Source of the DNA: Lentzea guizhouensis
Lineage (GTDB): Bacteria; Actinomycetota; Actinomycetes; Mycobacteriales; Pseudonocardiaceae
Direction: 5' to 3'
Length of the DNA stretch: 64,000 bases
Assembly: GCF_001701025.1 (NCBI RefSeq)
Contig: NZ_CP016793.1
Location: forward strand, 8,370,001-8,434,000
The notes beneath the pieces are model-generated. The model was not told the DNA's origin and ran no database searches. It saw only the letters and a program-made list of their open reading frames with translations. Positions 27,448 to 36,445 of the stretch are shown here, one piece after another (the stretch's first letter is position 1; the number at the start of each line of letters is the position of its first letter). The position numbers and the translations under genes were made by a program.

Positions 27448-28941
27448 GTGACGGGTGGGATCTTCGAGGGCTTCGAGGACTACAGGACAGCGACCGAGGA
27501 CGACTACAAGGACACGCTGACCAGCGGCATGGTCGTGTTCGACGCCAACGTGCTGTTGAACCTCTACCGCTTCAACAGCACCACCCGCGCCGACCTCATC
27601 AAGGTCATGCAGTCCCTCGGCGACAGCCTCTGGATCCCGCACCAGGTCATGCGCGAGTTCTGGCGCAACCGGGAATCGGTCATCGACCAGTTGGGTGAGA
27701 CGCCCAAGGAGTCGCTGACCAAGCTCGACAAGGCCAGGCAGGACGCCGAGGAGGCGGTGCGGGCGTGGAGCAACCGAATCTACCTGCCGGAGGGTGAACG
27801 GGACGGGTTGCTGACGCGGTTGAACGGGGCGTTTCAGGCTGTTCGGCACACGATCAGCGAGCAGGCCGCGGCCAATGCGCACCCGCACGACACGAACGCC
27901 GACGAGATCGTGGCGGCCCTGGGTTCGATCGTGGCAGGTCGGACGGGTGCGGCGCTGTCGCCGGAGGACCACGACGCAGCAGTGGTCGAGGCAGAGCGCC
28001 GCATCGCAGCGAAGGAACCGCCTGGTTACCAGGACAAGGACAAGCCCGACGCGGAGGGGCGTGCAGGCGACTACCTGGTCTGGAAACAGGTGCTGTTGGA
28101 GGCCGAGCGGCAACCCCGTGACGTGCTGCTGGTGACAAGTGACGGGAAGGACGACTGGTGGCGGCGCACGAAGGGGCAGTTGCGCGGGCCGCGACTGGAG
28201 TTGATGGCGGAGTTCCGCCGGTGCACCGGACACCGGCTGTTCATGATCACTGCGTCAGAGCTCATCAGGAGGGCTGACTCGCTGACGGACGTGCACGTCA
28301 ACCCGGAGTCGGCCGAGGACATCGAGCGCGTCGAGACCACGAACGCGGAGCCGATACCGGTTGATGTGGCGAAGGGTGTTGTAGCGGAGATCTACCGAAG
28401 ACTCGCGAACGAGCACGACTCGTTGCTGCCCTCGCGGAAGGAGTACCGGGTGTTCAGCGAGTGGATCGAGGACCCGCTGATCGGCGGCGTGCTGCTGGAC
28501 TACATGCCCGCTGAGCAAGCTCGCGAGTGGATCAAGGAGACGGAACTCCACCACAACCTGGACGCGCTCGACGGAAGAGGGCCCTACGCACATCTGGTTC
28601 CGCGTCGATATCAGACTGTCGACGAGATCGTCGTCGCCGCCTGCGGTCCAGATTGGCATCAGCTACCCGACAGCAAGGGAGTGGTGCCGAACCACTGTTA
28701 CGCGACCAACGGCACGGACATCCGGTCCGTTTGCTGGGGCCGAGAAAGTCCTTTCGACGAACTACTGGCTATCGCCTCACGTGTACAAGACCCAGCGCAC
28801 GTAAGACCAGTGATCATGGTTCTACAACACGCGCCGCTGTCAGACCCCGAGTACTACGCATCGGTGGCGAGCAAGGCAGGCTTCGATCTCGCTCATCAGC
28901 AACTGGAGCTCAGGCCGAACCCCGACTACGTGGGCCAATAG
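27448..28941 (+). CDS. PIN_8-like domain protein (putative nuclease)
   Basis: A 497-residue protein. Residues 28-70 (VVFDANVLLNLYRFNSTTRA, then WIPHQVMREFWRNR) match the start of the PIN_8 domain, with the first metal-binding Asp in FDAN. Later acids appear in LLVTSDGKDDWW near 230. Helical segments between are charged and coiled-coil-like. The C-terminal 200 residues are unrecognised. PIN domains are metal-dependent ribonucleases used in toxins and RNA decay; large PIN_8 proteins also occur among accessory and defence genes. Less biased codon usage toward the 3' end than in its neighbours suggests later acquisition. Overlaps the CGNR gene by 32 bases. Confidence 0.72.
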   Translation: MTGGIFEGFEDYRTATEDDYKDTLTSGMVVFDANVLLNLYRFNSTTRADLIKVMQSLGDSLWIPHQVMREFWRNRESVIDQLGETPKESLTKLDKARQDAEEAVRAWSNRIYLPEGERDGLLTRLNGAFQAVRHTISEQAAANAHPHDTNADEIVAALGSIVAGRTGAALSPEDHDAAVVEAERRIAAKEPPGYQDKDKPDAEGRAGDYLVWKQVLLEAERQPRDVLLVTSDGKDDWWRRTKGQLRGPRLELMAEFRRCTGHRLFMITASELIRRADSLTDVHVNPESAEDIERVETTNAEPIPVDVAKGVVAEIYRRLANEHDSLLPSRKEYRVFSEWIEDPLIGGVLLDYMPAEQAREWIKETELHHNLDALDGRGPYAHLVPRRYQTVDEIVVAACGPDWHQLPDSKGVVPNHCYATNGTDIRSVCWGRESPFDELLAIASRVQDPAHVRPVIMVLQHAPLSDPEYYASVASKAGFDLAHQQLELRPNPDYVGQ

Positions 28942-29464
28942 CCTTCCGGGCCCGGTGCGCCTTCACGTGCACCCGGTTCCCGCACACCGCCGGACTGCAG
29001 AACACCCGCGACTGGTTCCGCGACAGGTCCACGAACACCGCGAAGCAGTCCGGCCCCGCACACCGGTGCAACCGCGACACCCCACCCATCTCGATCACCG
29101 ACAGCAGCCCGAAAGCAGCTTGCCCGGCCACCCACGCCGGCAACGCCACCCCGGCCCCCGACAGGTGCAGGTGCCACGGCAGCCCGTCATGGGCGACCAA
29201 CTCCGGCACCAGCCCCGACGAGGCCACCAGCGCGTTCGCCGCGAACACCGAGTGCGTCTCGAACACCGACCGCAACGGGTCTCGCAACGAACGAACCGCG
29301 GACACATCCGCGGAGGTAGCGTCAGCGCCCTGCCAGCCTCGGGCGCGCGCCAAAGACGTCAAAAGCGCAGGTGACAGGTCGTCCACGCCCACGCTGTGCC
29401 GGTACGAGTTCACCACGTCCTCGGCCAGCGTCACCACCGGATCCGTGTAATCACCGAACCGCAT
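28910..29464 (-). CDS. CGNR zinc-finger (ABATE-type) regulator
   Basis: A 184-residue protein with an N-terminal ABATE ligand-type domain and a C-terminal CGNR zinc finger, HRCAGPDCFAVFVDLSRNQS followed by CSPAVCGNR (about 132-163). It is probably a DNA-binding stress or metabolite regulator. It is divergent from azlC with only 41 bases between, so control of that exporter is likely. The ATG has AAAGGGGT upstream. The 3' end runs into the PIN gene. Confidence 0.85.
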   Translation of the reverse strand: MRFGDYTDPVVTLAEDVVNSYRHSVGVDDLSPALLTSLARARGWQGADATSADVSAVRSLRDPLRSVFETHSVFAANALVASSGLVPELVAHDGLPWHLHLSGAGVALPAWVAGQAAFGLLSVIEMGGVSRLHRCAGPDCFAVFVDLSRNQSRVFCSPAVCGNRVHVKAHRARKAIGPRSRGSA

Positions 29465-29505
29465 CTTGACCCCTTTCGCTACCCATCCTAGCGTAAGTAG
29501 TCATT

Positions 29506-30168
29506 ATGGCTGATGCTAATTACACGCAACCTCGAACCATGAGACTGCAGGCCATCGCTCCGGTGGCCACGGCCGCGTTCCTGTTCGGGATCTCCTTCGG
29601 CGCCGTGGCGACGACGGCCGGGTTCGGCATCGAGTCCGCGCTGGTCATGTCGGCGACCACGTTCGGCGGGGCGGCACAGGTCGGCAGTGCGGCGGTGCTG
29701 GCGGCGGGCGGCGGGGCGGTCAGCGCCATCCTCGCCGGCGTGCTGCTCAACCTCCGGTACCTGCCCATGGGCGTCACGGCGTCCACGGCCTACAAAGGGC
29801 CCTGGTACTCCAGAGCGGCACAGGCCCAACTGCTCGGCGACGAGACCTGGGCGTTGAGCCGGACGCCCGACGGCGGGCACGACGCGAGGCTGCTCCTGCA
29901 GGCCGGAGCGGCGGTCTACGTCGTGTGGCTCGCGGGCACGGCGATCGGGGTGTTCGCGTTCAAGAACGTCAGCGTGGAGGCGTGGGGGCTCGACATGGTC
30001 AGCCCGGCGATCTTCTTCGCCCTGCTGTGGAACCAGCTCGACTCGCCCAAGACCCGCATCGCGGCACTGACAGCCGTTGCCACAGCGCTCATCCTCGTGC
30101 CGTTCACCCCGGCCGGCGTGCCGATCGCGGTCGCCAGCCTCGTTTGCTTGATGGGACTCGTGAAATGA
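29506..30168 (+). CDS. azlC: AzlC-family branched-chain amino acid exporter, large subunit
   Basis: A 220-residue membrane protein with about six helices. Family-like segments are FLFGISFGAVATTAGFG, TFGGAAQVGSAAVLAAGGG and LLNLRYLPMGVTAS. Together with the coupled AzlD it exports branched-chain or related amino acids. An in-frame ATG at 29539 is a possible later start. The stop overlaps the next ATG (ATGA). Confidence 0.88.
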   Translation: MADANYTQPRTMRLQAIAPVATAAFLFGISFGAVATTAGFGIESALVMSATTFGGAAQVGSAAVLAAGGGAVSAILAGVLLNLRYLPMGVTASTAYKGPWYSRAAQAQLLGDETWALSRTPDGGHDARLLLQAGAAVYVVWLAGTAIGVFAFKNVSVEAWGLDMVSPAIFFALLWNQLDSPKTRIAALTAVATALILVPFTPAGVPIAVASLVCLMGLVK

Positions 30169-30473
30169 ACGAAGTGTGGTGGGTCGTCATCATCCTCGGC
30201 GTGATCACGATCGTCGTGAAGGCGGCCGGGCCGGTGGCGCTCGGCAGCTGGAAACCGTCCGAGAAAGCCAAACAGGTGCTCATGCTCGTGTCACCAGTTG
30301 TGCTGTCCGCACTCATAGCCGTGCAGATCTTCACCAGCGGCCACGAGTTCCAGCTCGACGAGCGGGCGGCTGGGCTGGGAGCGGCACTGGTAGCGCTGCT
30401 CCTGAAGGCGCCGCTGCTGGTCGTCGTGCTGGTGGCGGTCGCGGCCACGGCGGCGACCAGGGCACTCGTCTGA
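30165..30473 (+). CDS. azlD: AzlD-family exporter small subunit
   Basis: A 102-residue hydrophobic protein with about four helices, starting MNEVWWVVIILGVITIVVKA. It has the size and pattern of AzlD, the partner of AzlC. Translationally coupled to azlC. Confidence 0.85.
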   Translation: MNEVWWVVIILGVITIVVKAAGPVALGSWKPSEKAKQVLMLVSPVVLSALIAVQIFTSGHEFQLDERAAGLGAALVALLLKAPLLVVVLVAVAATAATRALV

Positions 30474-30618
30474 GCGGAAACCAGGTGAACGCACAGAAAC
30501 CGGGGCCGATCGTTGTGCGAACGTCCATGGCCCGCCACCACGACCGGCAATAGCGTCGAGAGGGTAGGACCAGCACCACCACCTGTCCTGTTTGGACGAA
30601 CAGGCTTGGAAGGATGCG

Positions 30619-32361
30619 ATGGACTCCACCCTCACTCTGCCCGAGCTCTTCGCGGCCAGCCGCGCTCGCCACGGCGACCGGCCCGCGGTGAGCGACGACG
30701 ACACCACCCTCACCTACGCCGATCTTGACGAGCGCTCGGACGTGCTGGCGAACCTGTTGGCCGGCAAGGGGGTCCAGCCCGGCGACAACGTCGGCGTCCT
30801 GCTCGACCGGGGCGTGCCGGTCGTGGTCGCCATGCTGGCGGTCGCGAAGGCCGGCGGCGCGTACCTGTCGATCGACGCGAACTACCCGGCGCAGCGGCGG
30901 GACGTCATGCTGCGGGACGGCGAGGTCCGCCTCGTCATCACCCGGCCGGGCGTCAAGCTGCCCCAGGACGTCGAGGCGGTCGAGTGGACGCCCGACCGGA
31001 CCGGGGAGGCGACGCCGGTCGCCGCGCGGCCGATCCCCGAGGACCCGGCGTGCGTGCTGTACACGTCCGGTTCGACCGGTGAGCCCAAGGGGATCGTGTT
31101 CGAGCACCGCAACATCGCGGCGCTCGCGGTCAACCCGAGCCTGCCCAAGCTCACCCACGAGGACAAGGTCGGGCAGATCTCCAGCGTGTCCTTCGACGGC
31201 ATCACGCTGGAGGTGTGGTCGGCGCTCGCGGTCGGCGCCGAGGTCGTCGTGCTGCCGCGGATGGGCTCGCTGCTGCCGACCGACCTGCAACGGGAGCTGA
31301 AGCGCCGCAAGGTGTCCATGATGCTGGTGCCGGCGACCGTGCTGAACGAGGTGTGCCGGGTCGACCGCAACACGTTCGCCTCGCTCAAGCACCTGTGCAG
31401 CGGCGGTGACGTGATCCTGCCCGCGACCTGCCGGGCGATCCTGGGCGGCAAGTTCAAGGGCGACTTCTACAACCTCTACGGGCCCAGCGAGATCACGACG
31501 GCGGCGACGGCGTTCCAGATCACCGAGGTGCCCGACGACACCGGCGCCATCCCGATCGGCACCGCGATCGACGGCTACGAGACCTACGTGGTCGACGAGA
31601 ACATGCAGCCCGTCCCGCGCGGTGAGGCCGGCGAGCTGCTGGTCGGCGGCATCGGTGTGGCCAGGGGTTACCTCGGGCCGGCGAGCCTGACCGCGGACCG
31701 GTTCGTGCCCAGCCCGTTCGGCGCGCCCGGCACCCGCGTCTACACGACCGGCGACCGGGTCAGGGAGAACGAGCAGGGTCAGCTCGAGTTCCTGGGCAGG
31801 CTCGACGGGCAGTTCAAGATCCGCGGCCACCGGGTCGAGCCGGCCGAGGTGGAGCAGGGGATCTTCGCGCACCCGCAGGTGCGGCAGGCGGCGGTGCTGG
31901 TCGAGGAGTTCGACGGCGACCGCAGGCTGGCGGCGTTCGTGGTGCCCGCGAGCGACGACCTGTCCACTGTGGAGCTCAAGGAGTTCGTCACCACCAAGCT
32001 GCCGCCGCACATGGTGCCGGCGTCGTTCACGGTGATCCAGCAGATGCCGCTCACCTCGAACGGCAAGCGGGACCGCGACGCGCTGGCCGAGCTGCGCAGC
32101 CGTGCGGTGCAGCGGATCGCCCGCCGGGTCGAGCCGGAGACCGACACCGAACGGTGGCTGGTCGCGTTGTGGGAGCGGCTGCTCAACATCGAGGACGTGG
32201 GTGCCGAGGACGACTTCTTCGAGCTGGGTGGGCATTCGCTGCTCGCCTTCCGCGCCCGCAGCGCGATCGCGCGCGAGTTCGGCATCAAGGTCGATGCCGG
32301 TCTCCTGTTCGAACACAGCACCCTGCGCGGCCTGGCCCGCGTGATCGAGGAGAGCAAGTGA
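30619..32361 (+). CDS. Stand-alone NRPS adenylation-carrier protein (A-PCP)
   Basis: A 580-residue two-domain enzyme that activates an amino acid and loads it on its own carrier. Core motifs: A3 LYTSGSTGEPKG near 147-158, A4 around FDGITLEVW near 191, A5 YGPSE near 287, A7 TGD near 377, A8 GRLDGQFKIRGHRVEP near 393-408, A10 NGKRD near 480, and the PCP serine in LGGHSL near 537. Pocket residues read by eye are D-G-L-L-L-S-L-T-A-K; Asp235 indicates an alpha-amino acid, but I cannot name it. No condensation or TE domain is present. ATG 30619 is chosen because GGAAGGA precedes it. The GTGA overlap couples it to the P450. Confidence 0.9.
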   Translation: MDSTLTLPELFAASRARHGDRPAVSDDDTTLTYADLDERSDVLANLLAGKGVQPGDNVGVLLDRGVPVVVAMLAVAKAGGAYLSIDANYPAQRRDVMLRDGEVRLVITRPGVKLPQDVEAVEWTPDRTGEATPVAARPIPEDPACVLYTSGSTGEPKGIVFEHRNIAALAVNPSLPKLTHEDKVGQISSVSFDGITLEVWSALAVGAEVVVLPRMGSLLPTDLQRELKRRKVSMMLVPATVLNEVCRVDRNTFASLKHLCSGGDVILPATCRAILGGKFKGDFYNLYGPSEITTAATAFQITEVPDDTGAIPIGTAIDGYETYVVDENMQPVPRGEAGELLVGGIGVARGYLGPASLTADRFVPSPFGAPGTRVYTTGDRVRENEQGQLEFLGRLDGQFKIRGHRVEPAEVEQGIFAHPQVRQAAVLVEEFDGDRRLAAFVVPASDDLSTVELKEFVTTKLPPHMVPASFTVIQQMPLTSNGKRDRDALAELRSRAVQRIARRVEPETDTERWLVALWERLLNIEDVGAEDDFFELGGHSLLAFRARSAIAREFGIKVDAGLLFEHSTLRGLARVIEESK

Positions 32362-33572
32362 CGACGACGCAGATCGACCTCGGCGGCACCGACCTGTTCG
32401 CCAACGGTGACCCGATCGAGGCGTACAAGTGGTTGCGGCACAACGCACCCGTCTACTGGAACCCGACGGCCGACGGCGGTTTCTGGGCGCTGACCAAGTA
32501 CGACGACGTGGCAGAGGCCTACCTGAACACCGAGGTCTACAGCTCGTCCAAGGGCACCATGCTCGGCGGCTCGTACCGCAGCGAGACGGACACGGCGAGC
32601 GGGCAGATGCTGATCGCCACCGACCCGCCGCGCCACCAGCACCTGCGCAAGTCGGTGCACAATGCGGGCTTCAACCCGCTGAAGATGGACAAGGCCCGCG
32701 AGGGTGTCACGGCGACCGTCAACGCGGCACTGGACAAGATGGTCGCGGACGGCGGTGGTGACTGGGCCGTCGACATCTCGCTGGCGCTGCCCACGGGCGT
32801 GCTGCTCGGCACGATGGAGCTGCCCCTGGACAAGGCGTCCATGCTGCAGCGCCTGACCCGCACGATGATCGGGTTCCGCGACAGCGAGTACCGCGGTGAC
32901 GCGACGGCGGCGCAGACGCTGATCCGGGCCCAGGTCGACATCTTCGAGTTCTTCTACGACCTCATCCAGGAACGCCGGGAGAACCCCGGCGACGACCTGA
33001 TCAGCCTGCTCACCAAGGCCGAGATCAACGGCGAGCCGATGAGCGAGTCGGAGATCCTCTACAACTGCATGAACGTCGCGGTCGGCGGCAACGAGACCAC
33101 CGCGCACACCTCGTCGTACAGCATCATGACGTTCCTCGACCACCCCGACGCCTACGAGCGGTTGCTCGCGCACCCGGAGCTGCTGCCCACGGCGATGGAG
33201 GAGCTGTTCCGCTGGACCGCGACGAACACGTACGTGCAGCGGCACGTCACGCGCGACATCGTGATCCGCGGCCAGGAGGTCAAGGAGGGCGACGCGGTCA
33301 CCCTGTGGAACTCCTCCGCCAACCGCGACGAGGACGTGTTCCCCGACGCGGACGTGTTCGACATCGCCCGCAACCCGAACAAGCACCTCACGTTCGGGCT
33401 CGGCCGGCACCACTGCATCGGCGCGGTGGTGGCAAGGCTGGAGATGGAGCTGCTGCTCGGCGAGATGGTCAAGCGCGGCCTGCGGTTCCGGCTCGCGGGT
33501 GAGGTCGAGAAGTTGCACTCCAACTTCGCCCTCGGCATCCGGCACCTCCCGCTCGAGGTCTGGGCGTCGTGA
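32358..33572 (+). CDS. Cytochrome P450 acting with the A-PCP
   Basis: A 404-residue P450 with I-helix GGNETTAH near 243-250, ExxR in EELFRW near 286-291 and haem loop FGLGRHHCIG near 345-354. In nikkomycin, novobiocin and similar pathways a P450 placed between an A-PCP protein and a thioesterase beta-hydroxylates the carrier-bound amino acid. The gene order here is the same. GTG overlaps the A-PCP stop. The hydroxylation position and substrate remain inference. Confidence 0.9.
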   Translation: MTTTQIDLGGTDLFANGDPIEAYKWLRHNAPVYWNPTADGGFWALTKYDDVAEAYLNTEVYSSSKGTMLGGSYRSETDTASGQMLIATDPPRHQHLRKSVHNAGFNPLKMDKAREGVTATVNAALDKMVADGGGDWAVDISLALPTGVLLGTMELPLDKASMLQRLTRTMIGFRDSEYRGDATAAQTLIRAQVDIFEFFYDLIQERRENPGDDLISLLTKAEINGEPMSESEILYNCMNVAVGGNETTAHTSSYSIMTFLDHPDAYERLLAHPELLPTAMEELFRWTATNTYVQRHVTRDIVIRGQEVKEGDAVTLWNSSANRDEDVFPDADVFDIARNPNKHLTFGLGRHHCIGAVVARLEMELLLGEMVKRGLRFRLAGEVEKLHSNFALGIRHLPLEVWAS

Positions 33573-34294
33573 CCTGGTTCCCCGAGCCGGGAGACGGCGC
33601 GGTGCGGCTGATCTGCTTCCCGTACGCGGGTGGGTCGGCGTCGGTGTTCCGCGGCTGGGAGAAGGCGGTGCCGCCAGGGGTCGAGGTCCTGGCGGCACGG
33701 CTGCCCGGCCGCGCGGAGCGGTGGCGCGAGGAGCCGTTCACGTCGCTGGAGCTGCTCGTCGACGCGCTCACCGAGCCGGTGAAGGCGGTGACCGACCGGC
33801 CGTTCGCGTTCTTCGGCCACAGCATGGGCGCGGTGCTCGCGTTCGAGCTGTCGCGGCGGATGCGGGCCGAACGCGGGGTCGAGCCGACGCACGTGTTCGT
33901 GGCGAGCTGCAACCCGCCGTTGCCCGACGTGCCGATGCCGGTGCTGGGCACGCTGGACGAGCCGGCGCTGCGGGCCAAGCTCGCCGATCTCGGGCTGGCC
34001 GAGGAGATCATGGCCGACGAGGACCTGATGGAGATGCTGCTGCCGTTGGTGCGCGCGGACCTGCGCATCGCGGACGGCTACCTGGACCGGTCGGGCGAGC
34101 CGCTGACGTGCCCGCTCACGGCGTTCCACGGCAAGCGGGACCCGATGGTCAGCGCCGAGGACATGGCGCAGTGGGCCGTCGGCACGACGGGACCGTTCCT
34201 GCTGCGGCAGGTCCAGGGCGCGCACCTGTTCTCCGAGGACGGGTGGCGCGACGTGCTGACGGCGGTGTCGGACGAGCTGGGTGTCTTGGTGTGA
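33569..34294 (+). CDS. Type II thioesterase
   Basis: A 241-residue alpha/beta hydrolase with RLICFPYAGGSASVFRGW near the N-terminus, nucleophile loop GHSMGA near 83-88, Asp in HGKRDPMV near 190-197 and His in GAHLF near 217. It would release the finished hydroxy-amino acid from the carrier or clear mis-primed carriers. GTGA overlap with the P450 gene. Confidence 0.9.
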   Translation: MTWFPEPGDGAVRLICFPYAGGSASVFRGWEKAVPPGVEVLAARLPGRAERWREEPFTSLELLVDALTEPVKAVTDRPFAFFGHSMGAVLAFELSRRMRAERGVEPTHVFVASCNPPLPDVPMPVLGTLDEPALRAKLADLGLAEEIMADEDLMEMLLPLVRADLRIADGYLDRSGEPLTCPLTAFHGKRDPMVSAEDMAQWAVGTTGPFLLRQVQGAHLFSEDGWRDVLTAVSDELGVLV

Positions 34295-34309
34295 GGAAGG
34301 GATAGCGCA

Positions 34310-34477
34310 ATGGACACGACCGTTGTGGTGAACGCCGAGGAGCAGTACTCGGTGTGGCCTGCCACCGCGCAACCGCCCGCCGGGTGGCGCGTGGTCGGCG
34401 AGCCGGGCACGCGGGCCGAGTGCCTCGCGCGCATCGACGAGCTGTGGACGGACATGCGGCCGCTCAGCCGTCGCTAG
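34310..34477 (+). CDS. MbtH-like protein
   Basis: A 55-residue protein. The MbtH pattern is clear: [10 protein letters not shown], then PPAGW, then [16 protein letters not shown]. MbtH proteins bind adenylation domains and are often required for their folding or activity, so this one most likely assists the A-PCP four genes upstream. It follows the thioesterase by 15 bases with GAGGAAGGG between. Slightly shorter than the usual about 70 residues because both tails are short. Confidence 0.93.
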   Translation: MDTTVVVNAEEQYSVWPATAQPPAGWRVVGEPGTRAECLARIDELWTDMRPLSRR

Positions 34478-34489
34478 GTCCGTCGCTAG

Positions 34490-35515
34490 TCAGGCGACCG
34501 CGCGCATCGCCAGCCAGAGGTTGACACGGGCCTCGACCGAGCTCAGGGAGAGGCCCGTGACGCGCTCGATCTGCTCCAGCCGGTAGCGAACGGTGTTGCG
34601 GTGCACGAACAGCTCCTTCGCGGCCAGCTGCGGTGAGCCGCCGGACTCCAGGAACACCTCCAGGGTCCGCATCAGCTGCCCGCCGTGCTCGGCGTCGAAG
34701 GCGAGCACCGGCTGGAGCACCTTGCGCGCCACCTCGCGCACGGGCAGGTCGGGGTTCGACATGAGCAGGCGCGGCATGTCGATCACCCGGCCCTCGTGCA
34801 CGCCCGGTCCCCTGCTCACCGCCTCCTGCGCCTCCAGGAACGCCCAGCGCAGCCCGTGCACGCCGCGGTAGGGTCCCCCGACGCCGACCGAGGTGGCGCT
34901 CTTCACGAGCAACCGGGTGAGCTCGTGCGGTGACCGATCTCCTTCCAGCACAACGGCTTCGTACGGGCCGATGCGCGCGACCACGACGTCGGTCAGGTCG
35001 TCGAGCTCCACCGGCGCGTCGGACACCAGCAGCACGCTGTGCGTCGCGGCCGGGTCGACACCCGCCGCGGTGAGCCTGCGCGCCGCCTCGCTGGAGGAGA
35101 TCGCCGACCGCACCAGGTCCTCGATCACCTGCCCGGTCAGCTCCCGCCTGCCCGCCTTGAGCGCCTGCACCCGTGCGAGCTCCAGCCGGGCCAGGCCGGC
35201 CACGTGTCCCGCGAGGTCGTCGGCGAACGGCGTGCGGGCCGCGGCGAACAACGCGTGCGGCACGTCGGCGTTGATGGGCAACAGCTGTGCGCCGTCCGCG
35301 TCGTCGGGCGGCCACCGGAACCCCGGTGGCGAGCTCGCGATGACCTGGTCGGGAAGCCTGATGAGCACACAGGGTTCGCCGGTCGCCGCGGTGAAGAGCG
35401 CGAGCAGTCCGTCGATCCCCTCGTCCGCCAGGCAGTCGAACATCGCGCGCTGCACGTCCCGCAGCCGCTGTCCTGTCGTCAGGACAGCCGCACCTCCTTC
35501 GAGCAGCTCAACCAT
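34490..35515 (-). CDS. PucR/CdaR-type regulator
   Basis: A 341-residue regulator. The C-terminal helix-turn-helix SPQLAAKELFVHRNTVRYRL (about 295-315) followed by EQIERVTGLSL is the HTH_30 domain of PucR/CdaR proteins. The N-terminal 270 residues contain a GGDEF-like sensory region. It converges with the A-PCP cassette (12 bases between stops) and is the nearest regulator, so control of the cassette is plausible but unproven. The start is uncertain: ATG codons occur at 35515 and 35524 and none has a good ribosome site. Confidence 0.82.
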   Translation of the reverse strand: MVELLEGGAAVLTTGQRLRDVQRAMFDCLADEGIDGLLALFTAATGEPCVLIRLPDQVIASSPPGFRWPPDDADGAQLLPINADVPHALFAAARTPFADDLAGHVAGLARLELARVQALKAGRRELTGQVIEDLVRSAISSSEAARRLTAAGVDPAATHSVLLVSDAPVELDDLTDVVVARIGPYEAVVLEGDRSPHELTRLLVKSATSVGVGGPYRGVHGLRWAFLEAQEAVSRGPGVHEGRVIDMPRLLMSNPDLPVREVARKVLQPVLAFDAEHGGQLMRTLEVFLESGGSPQLAAKELFVHRNTVRYRLEQIERVTGLSLSSVEARVNLWLAMRAVA

Positions 35516-35650
35516 GGTTCTCATCATGCACATGTGGCTGCACGGCGGGTAGAGCACGCTCCACCACCGGCCGGGCGGCCTGCTGGATGGAGATCGTCTT
35601 CGCCGACGTCCATGCTGGTCACGATCGTCGGAACGGAACGAAGGAACAAC

Positions 35651-36442
35651 ATGGTGAAGCTGAGGTCCTTGACAGCGGGCGCGGTCCTGGCCGGAGCACT
35701 CGGTGCGACGACGCTGGTGGGCAACGCGAACGCGATCGTGAACGGCAAGGACTCCACCGAGCTCTACGGGTTCATGGCGTCGATCCCGGTGTCAGTGCCG
35801 GAAATGGGTGGTGTGCGGGGTGTCTGCGGGGCGACCTTGGTCCACCCGCGCTGGGTGGTGACGGCGGCGCACTGCGTCGACCCGGAGGGCACCGGCGCCG
35901 TTCCCGACGGCGTGGTGCGCATCGGTAGTCCACACAGGACACACGGTGGCAGCGTGCGGGCGATCGACCGCGTGGTTCGCCACCCCGGGTACCGGCTCGC
36001 AGCGCCGAACGAGCACGACATCGCCTTGGTCCGGCTCGACCGCCCGGTGGCCCAGCGGCCGATCCACGTGGCCGGGACCGCCCGGCCGGGCACCCCCACG
36101 CGGCTGCTCGGGTTCGGCACGACGCTGGACACGATCGACATCACCGAGGCGCGGTTCCCGTCGCGGCTCCAGCAGCTCGACACGCGCATCGGCACGCCGG
36201 ACGAGTGCGCGCCCGGTTTCGCCGACGCGACCCGGCTGTGCACCGTCAGCCGCAAGCCGGGTGCGATGGCGTGCATCGGCGACTCGGGCGGCCCGCAGGT
36301 CCAGCGCGGCAAGCACGGCCGGTGGGAGCTCGTCGGCGTCACCCTCGGCCCCGGCGACACCGACGCGATCTGCGCCAACGGACCCGGTCTCTACACGAAC
36401 GCGCCCGCGCACGCCGACTGGATCCGCGCCACCGTCCGCTGA
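35651..36442 (+). CDS. Secreted trypsin-like serine protease (S1)
   Basis: A 263-residue exported protease. A signal peptide ends in NANA, and the mature protein starts IVNGKDS, as in activated trypsins. The triad is His in TAAHC (about 75), Asp in HDIALVRL (about 124) and Ser in GDSGGP (about 213). Four cysteines fit the usual disulfides. AAGGAA sits 5 bases before the ATG. It would degrade extracellular protein. The gene is convergent with the WD40 kinase, 3 bases apart. Confidence 0.92.
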   Translation: MVKLRSLTAGAVLAGALGATTLVGNANAIVNGKDSTELYGFMASIPVSVPEMGGVRGVCGATLVHPRWVVTAAHCVDPEGTGAVPDGVVRIGSPHRTHGGSVRAIDRVVRHPGYRLAAPNEHDIALVRLDRPVAQRPIHVAGTARPGTPTRLLGFGTTLDTIDITEARFPSRLQQLDTRIGTPDECAPGFADATRLCTVSRKPGAMACIGDSGGPQVQRGKHGRWELVGVTLGPGDTDAICANGPGLYTNAPAHADWIRATVR

Positions 36443-36445
36443 GGA

